DNA from: Pirellulaceae bacterium
Lineage (GTDB): Bacteria; Planctomycetota; Planctomycetia; Pirellulales; Pirellulaceae
NCBI GenBank assembly: GCA_019636385.1
Contig: JAHBXT010000002.1
Location: 1,116,001 to 1,180,000, forward strand
Direction of reading: 5' to 3'
DNA: 64,000 nt
The notes beneath the pieces are model-generated. The model had not been told where the DNA came from and did no database searches. It saw only the letters and a list, made by a program, of their open reading frames with translations. The translations under genes and the position numbers were made by a program. Positions within the stretch are counted from its first letter, which is position 1. Each line of letters starts with the position of its first letter. Of the stretch, positions 54,073 to 63,649 are shown one piece after another.

Positions 54073-55215
54073 GTGTTGAAAACTGCATTAGTATCGTGTA
54101 TCTGCATCTGCCTGGTACTGGGCAATGGCCAGGCGCGGGCCGATTCCAACGAGTCCCCTGAACCGGCCGCAACCTCAGTCCCCGCTGCTGCGCCGGCGGA
54201 AGTTCCAATCTTGGGAGATGCCGACACTCAAGTCGATTTGTTTCCCACCTTCATGCTGGTCGGTGTCATTATGGTGGCTTTGGCGATTGCCTCCATCGCT
54301 AGCCAGTACTTGCGTCGTCAGCCTTCAGAGCGGATCAACCCGGCTCTGATGAACAAGTTCAATCAACGCGTCAATGCCTGGTGGCTGATGTCAGCCATTT
54401 TGGCGTTTAGCATCTTGATCCATGCGATTGGGACCGTAGTGCTGTTTGCGTTGGTATCGTTTTGGGGACTGCGCGAATTCATTACCATGGCTCCCACTCG
54501 CCGTGGCGATCATCGCGCGCTGTTCTGGGCGCTGATTGTGTTCACTCCATTGCAGTACGTGCTGATCGGTTTAGAACGCTTAGGGTGGTTTAAGTCGGTC
54601 GACTACTATGGCCTGTATAGCATTATGATTCCGGTGTACGCTTCGATTTTTGTACCCGCTCGCATTGCGCTGTCCGGCGATCACAAGCGTTACCTGGAGC
54701 GATCGGCCCAGATTACGTCTGGGCTGCTGATTTGTGTGTATGCCTTCAGCCACGCTCCAGCACTGATCAATTTGAAATTGGCCGGTAGCGATGGGCGCCC
54801 CTGGGGAGGAAGTACCATTGGTCTATTTTTCTTCTTTGTGCTGCTGTCGCAGTTGTCCGAGATCCTACAGTGGACTTGGAGCCAAGTGGTCGGAAAGCAC
54901 TTAATTGCCGAAGAGATCAGCACCAGCCGCACTTGGGAAGGATTTATCGGCGGTACGCTTTCTCTGGGCATTGTGGGGGCGGTGCTGTGGTGGGTCACGC
55001 CGTTCACCATTTGGGAAGCCGCCTGCATGTCCATGGTCATTGGTGTTATGGGGATGTTCGGTGGCATGACGATGAGCGCGATCAAGCGCGATCGCGGTGT
55101 AACCGATTATGGATCGCTGGTGGCCGGGCACGCTGGAGTCCTGGATCGCATCGATACGCTCTGCTTTGCAGCACCTGTCTTCTATCATTTGACACGATTC
55201 TTTTTTACGCATTAG
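54073..55215 (+). CDS. cdsA: Phosphatidate cytidylyltransferase
   Basis: 380 residues, GTG start at 54073. A signal-like first helix and an acidic, Pro/Ala-rich loop precede about eight membrane helices. The CDS signature lies at the end: SRTWEGFIGG, GMFGGMTMSAIKRDRG, TDYGSLVAGHAGVLDRIDT, with the two metal-binding aspartates of KRxRG...HxGxxDRxD. The enzyme makes CDP-diacylglycerol from phosphatidate and CTP for phospholipid synthesis. The N-terminal extension is longer than in E. coli CdsA. It is followed 41 bp later by a HIT gene. Confidence 0.85.
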   Translation: MLKTALVSCICICLVLGNGQARADSNESPEPAATSVPAAAPAEVPILGDADTQVDLFPTFMLVGVIMVALAIASIASQYLRRQPSERINPALMNKFNQRVNAWWLMSAILAFSILIHAIGTVVLFALVSFWGLREFITMAPTRRGDHRALFWALIVFTPLQYVLIGLERLGWFKSVDYYGLYSIMIPVYASIFVPARIALSGDHKRYLERSAQITSGLLICVYAFSHAPALINLKLAGSDGRPWGGSTIGLFFFFVLLSQLSEILQWTWSQVVGKHLIAEEISTSRTWEGFIGGTLSLGIVGAVLWWVTPFTIWEAACMSMVIGVMGMFGGMTMSAIKRDRGVTDYGSLVAGHAGVLDRIDTLCFAAPVFYHLTRFFFTH

Positions 55216-55256
55216 GCGCGGCGCACATGGCTACCTCGTCGTTGTAGGAGATTTCG

Positions 55257-55601
55257 ATGACCGACACCATATTTGGCAAAATCATTCGCCGTGAGATCCC
55301 CGCCAAGATTGTCCACGAAGATGAGCTGTGCCTCGCGTTTCATGACGTTGCCCCTCAAGCCCCTGTGCACGTGTTGGTGATTCCCAAGAAGCCTATCGCT
55401 TCACTGAATGAATTGAGCAATGAAGACCAGCCGCTGCTGGGGCACTTGTGGATGACGATCCAGCGTCTGGCCCAGCAGCTAGAAGTCGCTCAGTCGGGCT
55501 ATCGTGTGGTTGTGAACTGCGGCGCGCACGGTGGTCAGTCCGTAGATCACTTGCATTTTCACATTCTGGGCGGGCGACCTCTCAACTGGCCTCCAGGCTA
55601 G
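55257..55601 (+). CDS. HIT-family (HINT-type) nucleotide-binding hydrolase
   Basis: 114 residues, ATG at 55257 behind AGGAG. The histidine triad is complete: [12 protein letters not shown] (HxHxH) near residue 95. [20 protein letters not shown] and the C-terminal RPLNWPPG are typical of HINT proteins. These hydrolyse purine phosphoramidates such as AMP-lysine. It lies between cdsA and a ribulokinase gene, with 75 bp to the latter. Confidence 0.92.
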   Translation: MTDTIFGKIIRREIPAKIVHEDELCLAFHDVAPQAPVHVLVIPKKPIASLNELSNEDQPLLGHLWMTIQRLAQQLEVAQSGYRVVVNCGAHGGQSVDHLHFHILGGRPLNWPPG

Positions 55602-55676
55602 CGCTTGGGCATTGCACAATCGGCGCGACAGTTCACCACGAACACGCAGAATATCGCGAACTATCAGTTCTCCGTT

Positions 55677-57320
55677 ATGGCTCTATCAAGTGTGTTTCCT
55701 ATGAATCGAAATCAATCGCCCATTGCACTTGGATTGGACTTTGGCACGGAGAGCGTGCGAGCGATTCTGGTCGACTGCACTGGTCAGCCATGCGGAAACG
55801 GCACGCACAGTTATCGTCACGGACAGATCATCGATCGATTGCCTGGCACTGAGCAGCAATTGCCGCCCCATTATGCGCTACAGTCGCCAGACGATTGGCT
55901 CGAGTCGGCTCGACTGGCCGTACAGGCAGCCCTGAACGAACAGCCTGTGGACCCCACTCGAATCGTCGGCATAGGCGTTGACTTCACGAGCTGTACAATG
56001 CTGCCGACTTTAGCCGATGGTACCCCACTGTGCCGTTTGGCAGAATTGGCACAACAACCGCTGGCGTGGCCAAAACTCTGGAAGCACCACGGGGCTATCA
56101 AACAGACGGAGCGCATGAACGCTATCGCCACAGAACAACGCCAACCGTTCTTGAATCGTTACGGGGGTGTGATTGGCCTAGAGTGGTTCTTTCCGAAAAT
56201 GTTGGAGACCATTGAATTGGCTCCGCAAGTTGCTGAGGCAGCCGAAGTTTGGCTGGAGGCTGGCGACTGGTTTGTGTGGCAACTTACCGGTGGTTCGGCG
56301 GCCGACATGGCTCGCTCGACATGCCAAGCTGGCTACAAAGCACTATGGTCTGCCGAAGCTGGTTACGCCACAGCTCAATATCTGGCATCGGTACATCCAC
56401 TACTGGCCGAAGCTGCTGAGCGGCGCATGCCGGGCCGGCTCCTTTCGCCGGGACAACGGGCCGGATCGCTATGTAAGCAAATGGCCAGTGCAATGGGACT
56501 GCCTGCGGGAATCGCGGTGTCGGCAGCGATTATCGATGCGCATGCTGCGGTGCCTGGCGTGGGCGTGGCAGACCCGGATGTATTGGTGATGGTGCTGGGA
56601 ACTAGCAGTTGCCATATGCTCAATAGCACCGCCAACCGCAATGTGCCAGGTATAGCCGGAATTGTTCAGGGGGGCATCCTGCCAGAACTGTACGGCTATG
56701 AAACGGGTCAAGCCGCTGTAGGCGATGCGTTCGCTTGGTTGATTAAACTGTTACAGCAACCGGACTTTGCCGACATCTCGCGACAGGCGCAAGCCCTGCC
56801 GCCCGGTGCCGATGGCGTCCTGTGTCTAGATTGGATGAACGGTTGCCGTACGCCATTGATGGATGGAGCCTTGAAAGGCGCTTTCGCTGGACTGACGCTG
56901 GCCACAACTCCGGCGCACCTGTATCGCGCGTTATTGGAAGCATCGGCCTACGGGCTGAGATGGATTGTGGAGCTATTACGTGACGGCGGCGTTCCAGTAA
57001 AACGCTTTGTGGCAACAGGCGGTTTGCCGCACCACAATCCAGAACTGATTCAGATTTATTGCGACGTGTTAGGTGCAGATATTGAGATTCATCCGAGTCA
57101 ACATGCTTGCGCTGTAGGCGCCGCTGTGCTGGGCATGTTCGCCGCCGGCCACCAGGCTAGTGGCTTTAGCAATCTGTCCGCTGCGGCCCAGGCCATGGCC
57201 AGCACGCCCTCCGGTCAGCGGAAGATTGTTTCGGCCAACCCGTCCGCCTCGGTCGCTTACCAACAACATTACGCGCGTTATCGCCGCTTGGCCGATGCGG
57301 TCCGACAATTGAATTTTTAA
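55677..57320 (+). CDS. araB: Ribulokinase (FGGY carbohydrate kinase)
   Basis: 547 residues from the ATG at 55677; an ATG at 55701 is equally possible since neither has a clear ribosome site. The N-terminal ATPase strand reads IALGLDFGTESVRAILVD (FGTES is specific to ribulokinase). Further motifs are VGIGVDFTSCTMLP, EWFFPKMLE, EAGDWFVWQLTG, IDAHAAVPGVG and, at the C-terminus, VKRFVATGGLPHHNPELIQ with the FGGY-type phosphate loop. Length fits AraB (about 550-565). It phosphorylates L-ribulose or a related ketopentose. The next gene, 27 bp away, encodes a fucose-isomerase-like protein. Confidence 0.87.
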   Translation: MALSSVFPMNRNQSPIALGLDFGTESVRAILVDCTGQPCGNGTHSYRHGQIIDRLPGTEQQLPPHYALQSPDDWLESARLAVQAALNEQPVDPTRIVGIGVDFTSCTMLPTLADGTPLCRLAELAQQPLAWPKLWKHHGAIKQTERMNAIATEQRQPFLNRYGGVIGLEWFFPKMLETIELAPQVAEAAEVWLEAGDWFVWQLTGGSAADMARSTCQAGYKALWSAEAGYATAQYLASVHPLLAEAAERRMPGRLLSPGQRAGSLCKQMASAMGLPAGIAVSAAIIDAHAAVPGVGVADPDVLVMVLGTSSCHMLNSTANRNVPGIAGIVQGGILPELYGYETGQAAVGDAFAWLIKLLQQPDFADISRQAQALPPGADGVLCLDWMNGCRTPLMDGALKGAFAGLTLATTPAHLYRALLEASAYGLRWIVELLRDGGVPVKRFVATGGLPHHNPELIQIYCDVLGADIEIHPSQHACAVGAAVLGMFAAGHQASGFSNLSAAAQAMASTPSGQRKIVSANPSASVAYQQHYARYRRLADAVRQLNF

Positions 57321-57347
57321 CGCTTTAGCTTCTCACAAGGAGTCACG

Positions 57348-58955
57348 ATGTCCGGTCCTGTATTTCTCATCGCTTCAGGTGATCTGCGCGAATCTGCCAA
57401 TCGCGTGTGCTGGGCGGCTCAACAACAGATGGAAGCCGATCTCACTGCAGCCATCAACTCTCTAGGCTATCAAGTCCAACGGGCACATCCGTACCACGCC
57501 GCGCGAGGCCACGGATTCTTGTCCTCGCAGCGAGAAGGGCTAGACGTGTTTCGGCGGCTTGATCCGGACTGCCCCCTTATCATTGCCGAGGCGGTCTGGC
57601 AGTACTCGCATCATGTGTTGCCAGGTTTAACAACACACCGTGGCCCCATTTTGACAGTTGCCAATTGGTCGGGCCAATGGCCGGGCCTGGTGGGAATGTT
57701 GAATCTGAACGGGTCGCTCACCAAGGCGGGAGTGCGCTACAGCTCGTTGTGGAGCGAGACATTTACAGATCAATGGTTTGTCGATCAACTGGCCGATTGG
57801 CTGCGTAGCGGCAGCGTCCAACATGATTTGTCGCATGTGCGCCGGTTTGATCCGGCAGCAGCTTTGCCTCAAGCTCAGCAAATTGGAAGTAAGGTAGCCG
57901 CCGAACTACTGAAGAACAAAGCCATCATGGGGGTATTTGATGAAGGCTGCATGGGCATGTTCAATGCCATCATCCCCGATGCACTGTTAAATAAAACCGG
58001 CGTTTTCAAAGAACGACTCAGTCAGTCCGCATTGTACTTTGAGACACGCCAAGTCAGCGATCACGAAGCTCAGGCCGTCAGACAGTGGTTAGATGCTGCC
58101 GGAATGAAGTTCCACACCGGTCCAAATCACGCCACGGATTTGACCGATGCACAGATTCTTGATCAGTGCCGCATGTACATCGCCGCAGTTCGTATTGCCG
58201 ACGACTTTGGTTGTGACTGCATTGGCATTCAGTATCAACAGGGCTTAAAGGATTTGCTGCCAGCCAGCGATTTGGTTGAAGGTTTATTGAATGACAGTCA
58301 GCGACCACCGGTCAAGTCGCGCGACGGCGCGCGTGAACTATTTGCCGGCCGGCCGGTAACCCACTTTAATGAAGTTGATGAGTGCGCTGGATTAGACGGA
58401 TTGCTGATCCAGCGGATTCACACGGCCTTAGGACAGCCGCCCGAAAACACGCTTCACGACCTGCGCTGGTCGGATCGTGACCACAGCGGAACGACGGATC
58501 AAGAAGTGTGGGTTCTGGAGATCAGCGGCGCAGTTCCCGCCTCGCACTTCGACGGCGGTTGGTCGGCTGCCGAGGGCTTTCGACAGCCGGCCATGTATTT
58601 TCCTTCGGGCGGCAGCACTATACGTGGCGTCAGCAAGCCGGGGGATGTAGTCTGGTCACGCATCTTTGTGGAAGACAATCGCTTGAAAATGGACCTTGGT
58701 CGGCTCTCTGCTGTGGCCCTTCCCAGCCAGGAAACCCAGCGCCGCTGGGACAACACCACGCCCCAGTGGCCAATTATGCACGCAGTGCTGCACGGAGTCT
58801 CCCGCAATCAGATGATGGCTCGCCACAAGGCCAACCACATTCAAGTAGCCTACGCAACATCGGCCGCTGACGCTCGCTTGGCCCTGCAAGCCCGAGCCGT
58901 CGCGGCGCATGAACTGGGCATTGAGGTGTCGTGTTGCGGCGACTGCAATTTCTAA
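57348..58955 (+). CDS. L-fucose/L-arabinose isomerase-like protein
   Basis: 535 residues, ATG at 57348 after AAGGAG. The fold pattern matches the fucose-isomerase-like superfamily: [21 protein letters not shown], an active-site-like [17 protein letters not shown], and [21 protein letters not shown]-terminal beta-rich part carries [18 protein letters not shown]. It should interconvert an aldose and a ketose feeding the upstream ribulokinase. The sugar cannot be assigned by eye. The tail ([12 protein letters not shown]) ends with a Cys cluster. Confidence 0.65.
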   Translation: MSGPVFLIASGDLRESANRVCWAAQQQMEADLTAAINSLGYQVQRAHPYHAARGHGFLSSQREGLDVFRRLDPDCPLIIAEAVWQYSHHVLPGLTTHRGPILTVANWSGQWPGLVGMLNLNGSLTKAGVRYSSLWSETFTDQWFVDQLADWLRSGSVQHDLSHVRRFDPAAALPQAQQIGSKVAAELLKNKAIMGVFDEGCMGMFNAIIPDALLNKTGVFKERLSQSALYFETRQVSDHEAQAVRQWLDAAGMKFHTGPNHATDLTDAQILDQCRMYIAAVRIADDFGCDCIGIQYQQGLKDLLPASDLVEGLLNDSQRPPVKSRDGARELFAGRPVTHFNEVDECAGLDGLLIQRIHTALGQPPENTLHDLRWSDRDHSGTTDQEVWVLEISGAVPASHFDGGWSAAEGFRQPAMYFPSGGSTIRGVSKPGDVVWSRIFVEDNRLKMDLGRLSAVALPSQETQRRWDNTTPQWPIMHAVLHGVSRNQMMARHKANHIQVAYATSAADARLALQARAVAAHELGIEVSCCGDCNF

Positions 58956-58971
58956 AGTCACGCCAGTAAGC

Positions 58972-59886
58972 TCATGGCAGATAGCCATGGCGCTTGAAAT
59001 TATCTAGCCACTCACGCACGGCCAGTTGACTCTGCTGTGGAAGGTCACGCCACGGTGGAGCCAGCTTGCCGCTACACAGACCTGCCAATTGCAGAGCATA
59101 TTTCAGCCCTGGCAGGTATGCAGAACCGTAAGCGCCCTGCTCGTAAAGCATTTGCAATTCGTCAATGACGACCTGCAGACGAGTGCGCTCCTGCACTTGA
59201 CCGCTGGAGGCCGCGCGATACATGTCTACGAATAGGCGTGGACACAAATTGGCCCCTCCCGTAACGCCACCGGCCGCGCCCAGGTCAATCGCCTGCGCCA
59301 GCAGCGCTTCCGGACCAATCATCACCGGCCAGTCTGGCCGCTGAGCCTGGGCCATCGCAACGGCTTGCTGAAAATACTGCAAGTCGCCAGAACTGTCCTT
59401 GAGACCAACGATATTCCGATGTTGCGTTAATGCCAACAGCGTGTCGTCGGCAATGTCGATGCGCACGCAACTGGGCATATTGTAGAGCATCAACGGCAGA
59501 GGTAATTCGTCGGCCAGTTGCCTGAACCATTGCAACAACTCTGCCTGATGAATTGCGAAATAAAACGGCGCTGCAGCCACCGCTGCCGTAGCACCGTGTT
59601 CGGCCGCGAAGCGCCCCAGATCGACCGCTTCGCTCATAGAGGAATGCGTAATTCCAACCAACAGTGGCCGATCACTGCCAGACATCAGTTGCGCAGTGCG
59701 CTGGATCAGTTCGCGCTGCACTCGACCGCTTAAACTTGGCGCTTCGCCGGTTGTGCCTAAGATAAACAGGCCGTTGACGTCGCCTTGCAGTTGATGAGCT
59801 ACCAGGCGCTCTAACCCTGCGATATCCAGGCTCTCATAGGTCGTTAACGGCGTTGCCAGTGGTGGTACGATGCCATGACAAATCAT
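58972..59886 (-). CDS. DapA/NAL-family aldolase or synthase
   Basis: 304 residues. The ATG at 59886 is chosen because the family starts with GIVPPLATPL directly after it. The dihydrodipicolinate-synthase/N-acetylneuraminate-lyase barrel is clear: GLFILGTTGEAPSLS, the catalytic Tyr in LMLYNMPSCV, and the Schiff-base lysine in IVGLKDSSGD, then GGVTGGANL. The usual arginine of true DapA could not be confirmed. Placement opposite the ribulokinase/isomerase genes favours a sugar-acid aldolase or dehydratase over lysine synthesis (inference). Confidence 0.8.
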   Translation of the reverse strand: MICHGIVPPLATPLTTYESLDIAGLERLVAHQLQGDVNGLFILGTTGEAPSLSGRVQRELIQRTAQLMSGSDRPLLVGITHSSMSEAVDLGRFAAEHGATAAVAAAPFYFAIHQAELLQWFRQLADELPLPLMLYNMPSCVRIDIADDTLLALTQHRNIVGLKDSSGDLQYFQQAVAMAQAQRPDWPVMIGPEALLAQAIDLGAAGGVTGGANLCPRLFVDMYRAASSGQVQERTRLQVVIDELQMLYEQGAYGSAYLPGLKYALQLAGLCSGKLAPPWRDLPQQSQLAVREWLDNFKRHGYLP

Positions 59887-60104
59887 AATTGATAATCGAA
59901 GTAAGATGTAAGGATGTAAATAGAATTGACTTGTCGTTTGCAGGATTCGCAGGGCGGGAACCACGGAGCCGTTTCAATTGGCATGAGCTGACCCAATAAT
60001 TCAAATGGTATTGCTGAACACTTCGACTATCCGTGGCTCGACTAGCAGCCGCTCGGGGCCTCGCACCGTCCCACCTTGCATGGGCCCCAATGGGAATGAG
60101 TGCA

Positions 60105-60671
60105 CTAAGCCCGTGACAGAAATTCACCTGACTCAGTACTAACTTTGATCTTTTCGCCCTGCTTAATGTATTCAGGTACCTGGACGGTCAGACCGGTCTC
60201 CAGCACGGCCGGTTTGGTGCGAGCGGTGGCTGAATTACCGCGAATTGCCGGATCACATTCGACAATGTTCAATTCCGTCGCGCTGGGCAATTGAATGCCG
60301 ACACACTCGTCTTGGTAGATCAACGCGTAAATGCTTTCTGTTTCTTCAGTGATGAACTTCAGTTGCTCCTCAATCGTTGCGATGGCAATCGCATATTGGT
60401 TGTAATCTTCTTGATCCATGAAGTGCGCCTGATCGGCATCCTTGTACATCAACTTGACTGGACGCTTGTGAAAGTCAGCTTCCGGACAGTTGTCGGTACC
60501 TTTGAGCGTCAGATCAACCTTTTGCTTGGTTATTAAGTTGCGCGCGCGGAACTTATACAGTGTCGATGCGCCTCGAGCGCTGGGCGACTGAACTGCAACG
60601 GATTCGATCATGATGGGATCTCCGCTGTCATGCACGACTACGGAACCCGGCTTCATCTCTTTGGCTTGCAT
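60105..60671 (-). CDS. efpL: Elongation factor P-like protein (EfpL/YeiP)
   Basis: 188 residues from the ATG at 60671. It has the three-domain EF-P layout: the KOW-like start AKEMKPGSVVVHD, the middle HFMDQEDYNQYAI, and the S1-like C-terminus TGLTVQVPEYIKQGEKI. The tip loop reads VQSPSARGAST, the Arg-tipped form of YeiP/EfpL, not the modifiable-lysine loop of EF-P. It relieves ribosome stalling at proline-rich and related motifs. It is a stand-alone minus-strand gene. Confidence 0.85.
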   Translation of the reverse strand: MQAKEMKPGSVVVHDSGDPIMIESVAVQSPSARGASTLYKFRARNLITKQKVDLTLKGTDNCPEADFHKRPVKLMYKDADQAHFMDQEDYNQYAIAIATIEEQLKFITEETESIYALIYQDECVGIQLPSATELNIVECDPAIRGNSATARTKPAVLETGLTVQVPEYIKQGEKIKVSTESGEFLSRA

Positions 60672-60722
60672 TACCAATCCTATTATCTTTGAACGATGTG
60701 GTGAATTAAATGTTTAGATGAA

Positions 60723-61505
60723 TCAGAATCGCCGCCGGCCAGCCGTATCGGACCGCGAAGAATCGGCGTTGTCGGCATCCTCATCTTTCTGACGCTGGCG
60801 AAGGATTTGTTCGTATCGCGACATCAACTCAGGAGTCATGTGCTGTAGTGCCAGCCGGTTATAGACCCGAGCCGATTGAATTCTGCCGGCCAACTCAGCT
60901 TCTCGGACTAACTTTTGGTAATGTTGAATGTTGGATACTGTCAATTCAGGGTGAAATGGATTAGGCCAGGTCCGCTGAGCTAATTCACTTGGCCCGCGCA
61001 AGGTGCGCTGAAAGTCCTGATAGTCTCCCCGAGCCAGTGGCTTCAAATCCTGCTCCTGCTGTTGTGTCGGTAGCTGCCGCTTGATACCCGATGCTGCACC
61101 GCCAATAGCGCCCGACGGCAATGAGGCCGTCTGTAGGCTGCTTGAATTTGGACCGGCCGCCAACAGGGCCTGATCCAATGCATCCAAATCAATAATGTGG
61201 GCACTCAGGGAAAAATTCCCTGCAGAGCCTGTAGTCGATAATTGACGATTCGAGCCACTGCTGTTCGATGCGCCAAATGCACCAGCAGAGCCGGCCAGCC
61301 AAGCCGCGCCACCGTCAGGCACAATAATACCGCCGGAGTAGGCTAGCTGCCTGGTGGCTGGCAACTGAACAACTTGCGCAATCGCATCAGTGGACAGCGG
61401 CATCAGCCAACCCGTCGCACCGATCATTAACAGCCAACACCATGACCGCCAGACAAGTCTCGTAGCCAGATTCGCTTGATCGTTGGCGACGGATGAACAC
61501 AACAT
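60723..61505 (-). CDS. Secreted hypothetical protein
   Basis: 260 residues from the ATG at 61505 (an upstream in-frame start at 61547 would extend the signal). A signal peptide includes SWCWLLMIGATGWLMPLSTDAIA. The mature part is low-complexity Gly/Ser/Ala (AGAFGASNSSGSN), then a helical C-terminus (LVREAELAGRIQSARVYNRLALQH) and an Arg/Asp-rich tail. No family is recognised. It is followed on the same strand by efpL. Confidence 0.6.
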   Translation of the reverse strand: MLCSSVANDQANLATRLVWRSWCWLLMIGATGWLMPLSTDAIAQVVQLPATRQLAYSGGIIVPDGGAAWLAGSAGAFGASNSSGSNRQLSTTGSAGNFSLSAHIIDLDALDQALLAAGPNSSSLQTASLPSGAIGGAASGIKRQLPTQQQEQDLKPLARGDYQDFQRTLRGPSELAQRTWPNPFHPELTVSNIQHYQKLVREAELAGRIQSARVYNRLALQHMTPELMSRYEQILRQRQKDEDADNADSSRSDTAGRRRF

Positions 61506-61730
61506 AAAATACTCCCAGACTCGCTCCCACACGTGCCATGTCTGCACATGACATATTGCAATCTAACCTGCCGCACCGGGTTTCGTCAACGTCCGGCAGC
61601 TGATGTGACAACCGTACAAGTACGGCCCACTTGGGTCAGTGGTTGACAATTCGAACAGACAAAAAAATATCAAGGCGACAGGACCTTGCATTGACCAGGA
61701 AAATTCGCTGATGCGGTGGCAATCATAGCA

Positions 61731-63218
61731 TCAGCCGGCTGGCGGTGCGACGCGGCCGGGCTCTGCACCTTCACCCACGTAGAATTCAGCCCAAACAGGC
61801 AGTTGCTGGCTGATCTCAGCGGCCTGCTGAAGCGACAGATTAAATTGCCGCAGAAAGTCCAGAACACCGCTGCGGCCGGTGTATTCACAGGTACCTCGAG
61901 TCGGAAACAGCATCCCGCTACTGACTGCTTGCCCCGCTAAGTCCGTCGTTAGGTCGCTGGCAGCAAAACGAATGGAATCTGCCCGCAGATTGGCCATCTG
62001 ATGAATATTACCGGCGAAGTCGCCAGTCAAGATCACGTCATCTTCTTGGCGACCATCATTGACGACGGCATGAATCAGATGTGGCAAAAAAGCTTGTTCA
62101 CTAGCCGCGCTGCTGGGATTGATGCATACATTGACCAACGTAAACGTGAATGCTTGATCGGATGGTAGCTCGGCACACCGAAACCAAGCGACCAGCGGCT
62201 CGTGGGTCACAAGATTCTCAGGGTCATCTACTGAGTACAGTTGATACCGATCGGTTAGTGCGCGATTGGTATCAAACAGGAAGGCAAGCTGCTGAGTCAT
62301 TCCGCTTGGCCCTGTGCGCGGTCCAATCAAGTAGTCATAGGCGCGCTGCGCCCCAGATGAGTTTAATCGTTCAACAAGTTGGGGTAATGCGTCATCGCGA
62401 TCCGTTTGTATTCCTTGCAAGGCGACGATATCAAAATTTCGGATGATGGCAGTCAGCGCTTCCATGACTTGCGGCTTCGCCAGTTTGGTGGTGTTCAAAG
62501 GATGAACGTTGAATGAGGCGATGCGAATTACAGACAAACGATCCGGCCTGGAATGGCTCGCGATCATGCTGCCTGGAGCCATGGAGGATGCGCCTGTCGC
62601 CGCCGGGGAAGTACCAGGCAAACGCGGTAATCCAATCTGGTTTGAAGCCACTGGCTGAGGCCCGCTTGATGTGCGGCGCGTCAGCTCCAAGTCTGGGGTC
62701 AGCGGAATCGGAGGGCTTACAGGAAACGACGTAGCCGCATTAATTTCGCGGCCGATTCCTTGATAGCTGCCGTCGCCCGGCGGTTGCGCACTGCCGACTA
62801 AGCTGCTTAGCCCGTTAGCGCCATTTTGTCCAATTTGAGCAGCGGTCAGGGATTTTGTGCCTGATTGCGTTAGCCCAGATATCTTGTGAGAAAGCTGATC
62901 CTGCATTACCGCCAGCTTTTCGCCCAAGTTAAGCTGTGGTTGCCAGGGTGGCAGTGAATCGAAAATACTAGATGCAGCGGCGGGTGAGGTATTCATGCCG
63001 CCTGTGTATGAATAGTAGTCCGTTGGCGATACCGAGGGCAGTGCCCCATTCCAGCCCGCCTGGCCGTACAGGCCGGGCTGAGGTTGTTGATGATTGTGCT
63101 GAGTAGGCCGGGTCTCAAGGCGCAGCTGCTCTAAGCCGCGCAGCTGATAGTTGTTGGCTAGATAAGCCAAGGCCGACCCGGCGGCGAACAGTATGGGCCA
63201 ACGCTTGCGAATGACCAT
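61731..63218 (-). CDS. Endonuclease/exonuclease/phosphatase (EEP)-fold protein with altered active site
   Basis: 495 residues. One N-terminal helix (WPILFAAGSALAYLANNY) acts as a signal anchor, followed by about 200 residues of Ser/Pro/Gly-rich linker. The C-terminal EEP fold has IRIASFNVHPLN, IVALQGIQTD, FTLVNVCINP, DVILTGDFAGN and FLRQFNL. In active enzymes these read ALQEI, NTHL and GDFN; here the Glu is Gly, the His is Ile or Cys, and the Asn after GDF is Ala-Gly. Catalysis is unlikely. It may be a surface-bound binding domain. Confidence 0.68.
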   Translation of the reverse strand: MVIRKRWPILFAAGSALAYLANNYQLRGLEQLRLETRPTQHNHQQPQPGLYGQAGWNGALPSVSPTDYYSYTGGMNTSPAAASSIFDSLPPWQPQLNLGEKLAVMQDQLSHKISGLTQSGTKSLTAAQIGQNGANGLSSLVGSAQPPGDGSYQGIGREINAATSFPVSPPIPLTPDLELTRRTSSGPQPVASNQIGLPRLPGTSPAATGASSMAPGSMIASHSRPDRLSVIRIASFNVHPLNTTKLAKPQVMEALTAIIRNFDIVALQGIQTDRDDALPQLVERLNSSGAQRAYDYLIGPRTGPSGMTQQLAFLFDTNRALTDRYQLYSVDDPENLVTHEPLVAWFRCAELPSDQAFTFTLVNVCINPSSAASEQAFLPHLIHAVVNDGRQEDDVILTGDFAGNIHQMANLRADSIRFAASDLTTDLAGQAVSSGMLFPTRGTCEYTGRSGVLDFLRQFNLSLQQAAEISQQLPVWAEFYVGEGAEPGRVAPPAG

Positions 63219-63649
63219 CGAATAGATCCTCTTTGCATGTCTCAGCGAAACAACGCTGAGTCTCGTAATGCGGGCGAGCCTGCCACCATGCGCCTCGTCA
63301 CGCCCGTCACACTGAAATCCTGTTCGTCAGCAGAAAATGGCTATCCTGCTTGGGCTTCAGCGTGAATCGCAACTAGGATCCATCCCAGAACACACGGTTG
63401 AAGTATCGTCTGTAATTCCTGGTCCGGGTCAATATTCCGAACCAAATCATGTTCAACCATGTCTCCTCGGTGCGGGCTGTGCATAAAAAGTCGAGCGAAG
63501 TGCTAGCGTAAAGAATGCCGGGTGGAAAAGCTGACTCGATTTCCAACGGTAGAGTAAGACGTGTAGGCCCCCTGAACCCAATCGGTGTAACTGGTACAAT
63601 CTCGACCCGTTCGTGAACGATGACAGTTTTTACGGGAGAGACGATTCCC
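63219..63649. other. Promoter region between the EEP gene and argC
   Basis: 431 bp with no supported gene. GGGAG (63634-63638) is the ribosome site of argC. No operator was recognised. Confidence 0.4.

Noticed and set aside
60105..60671. Elongation factor P (efp)
   Set aside because: The tip loop SPSARG carries Arg, not the modifiable Lys; it fits EfpL/YeiP better.
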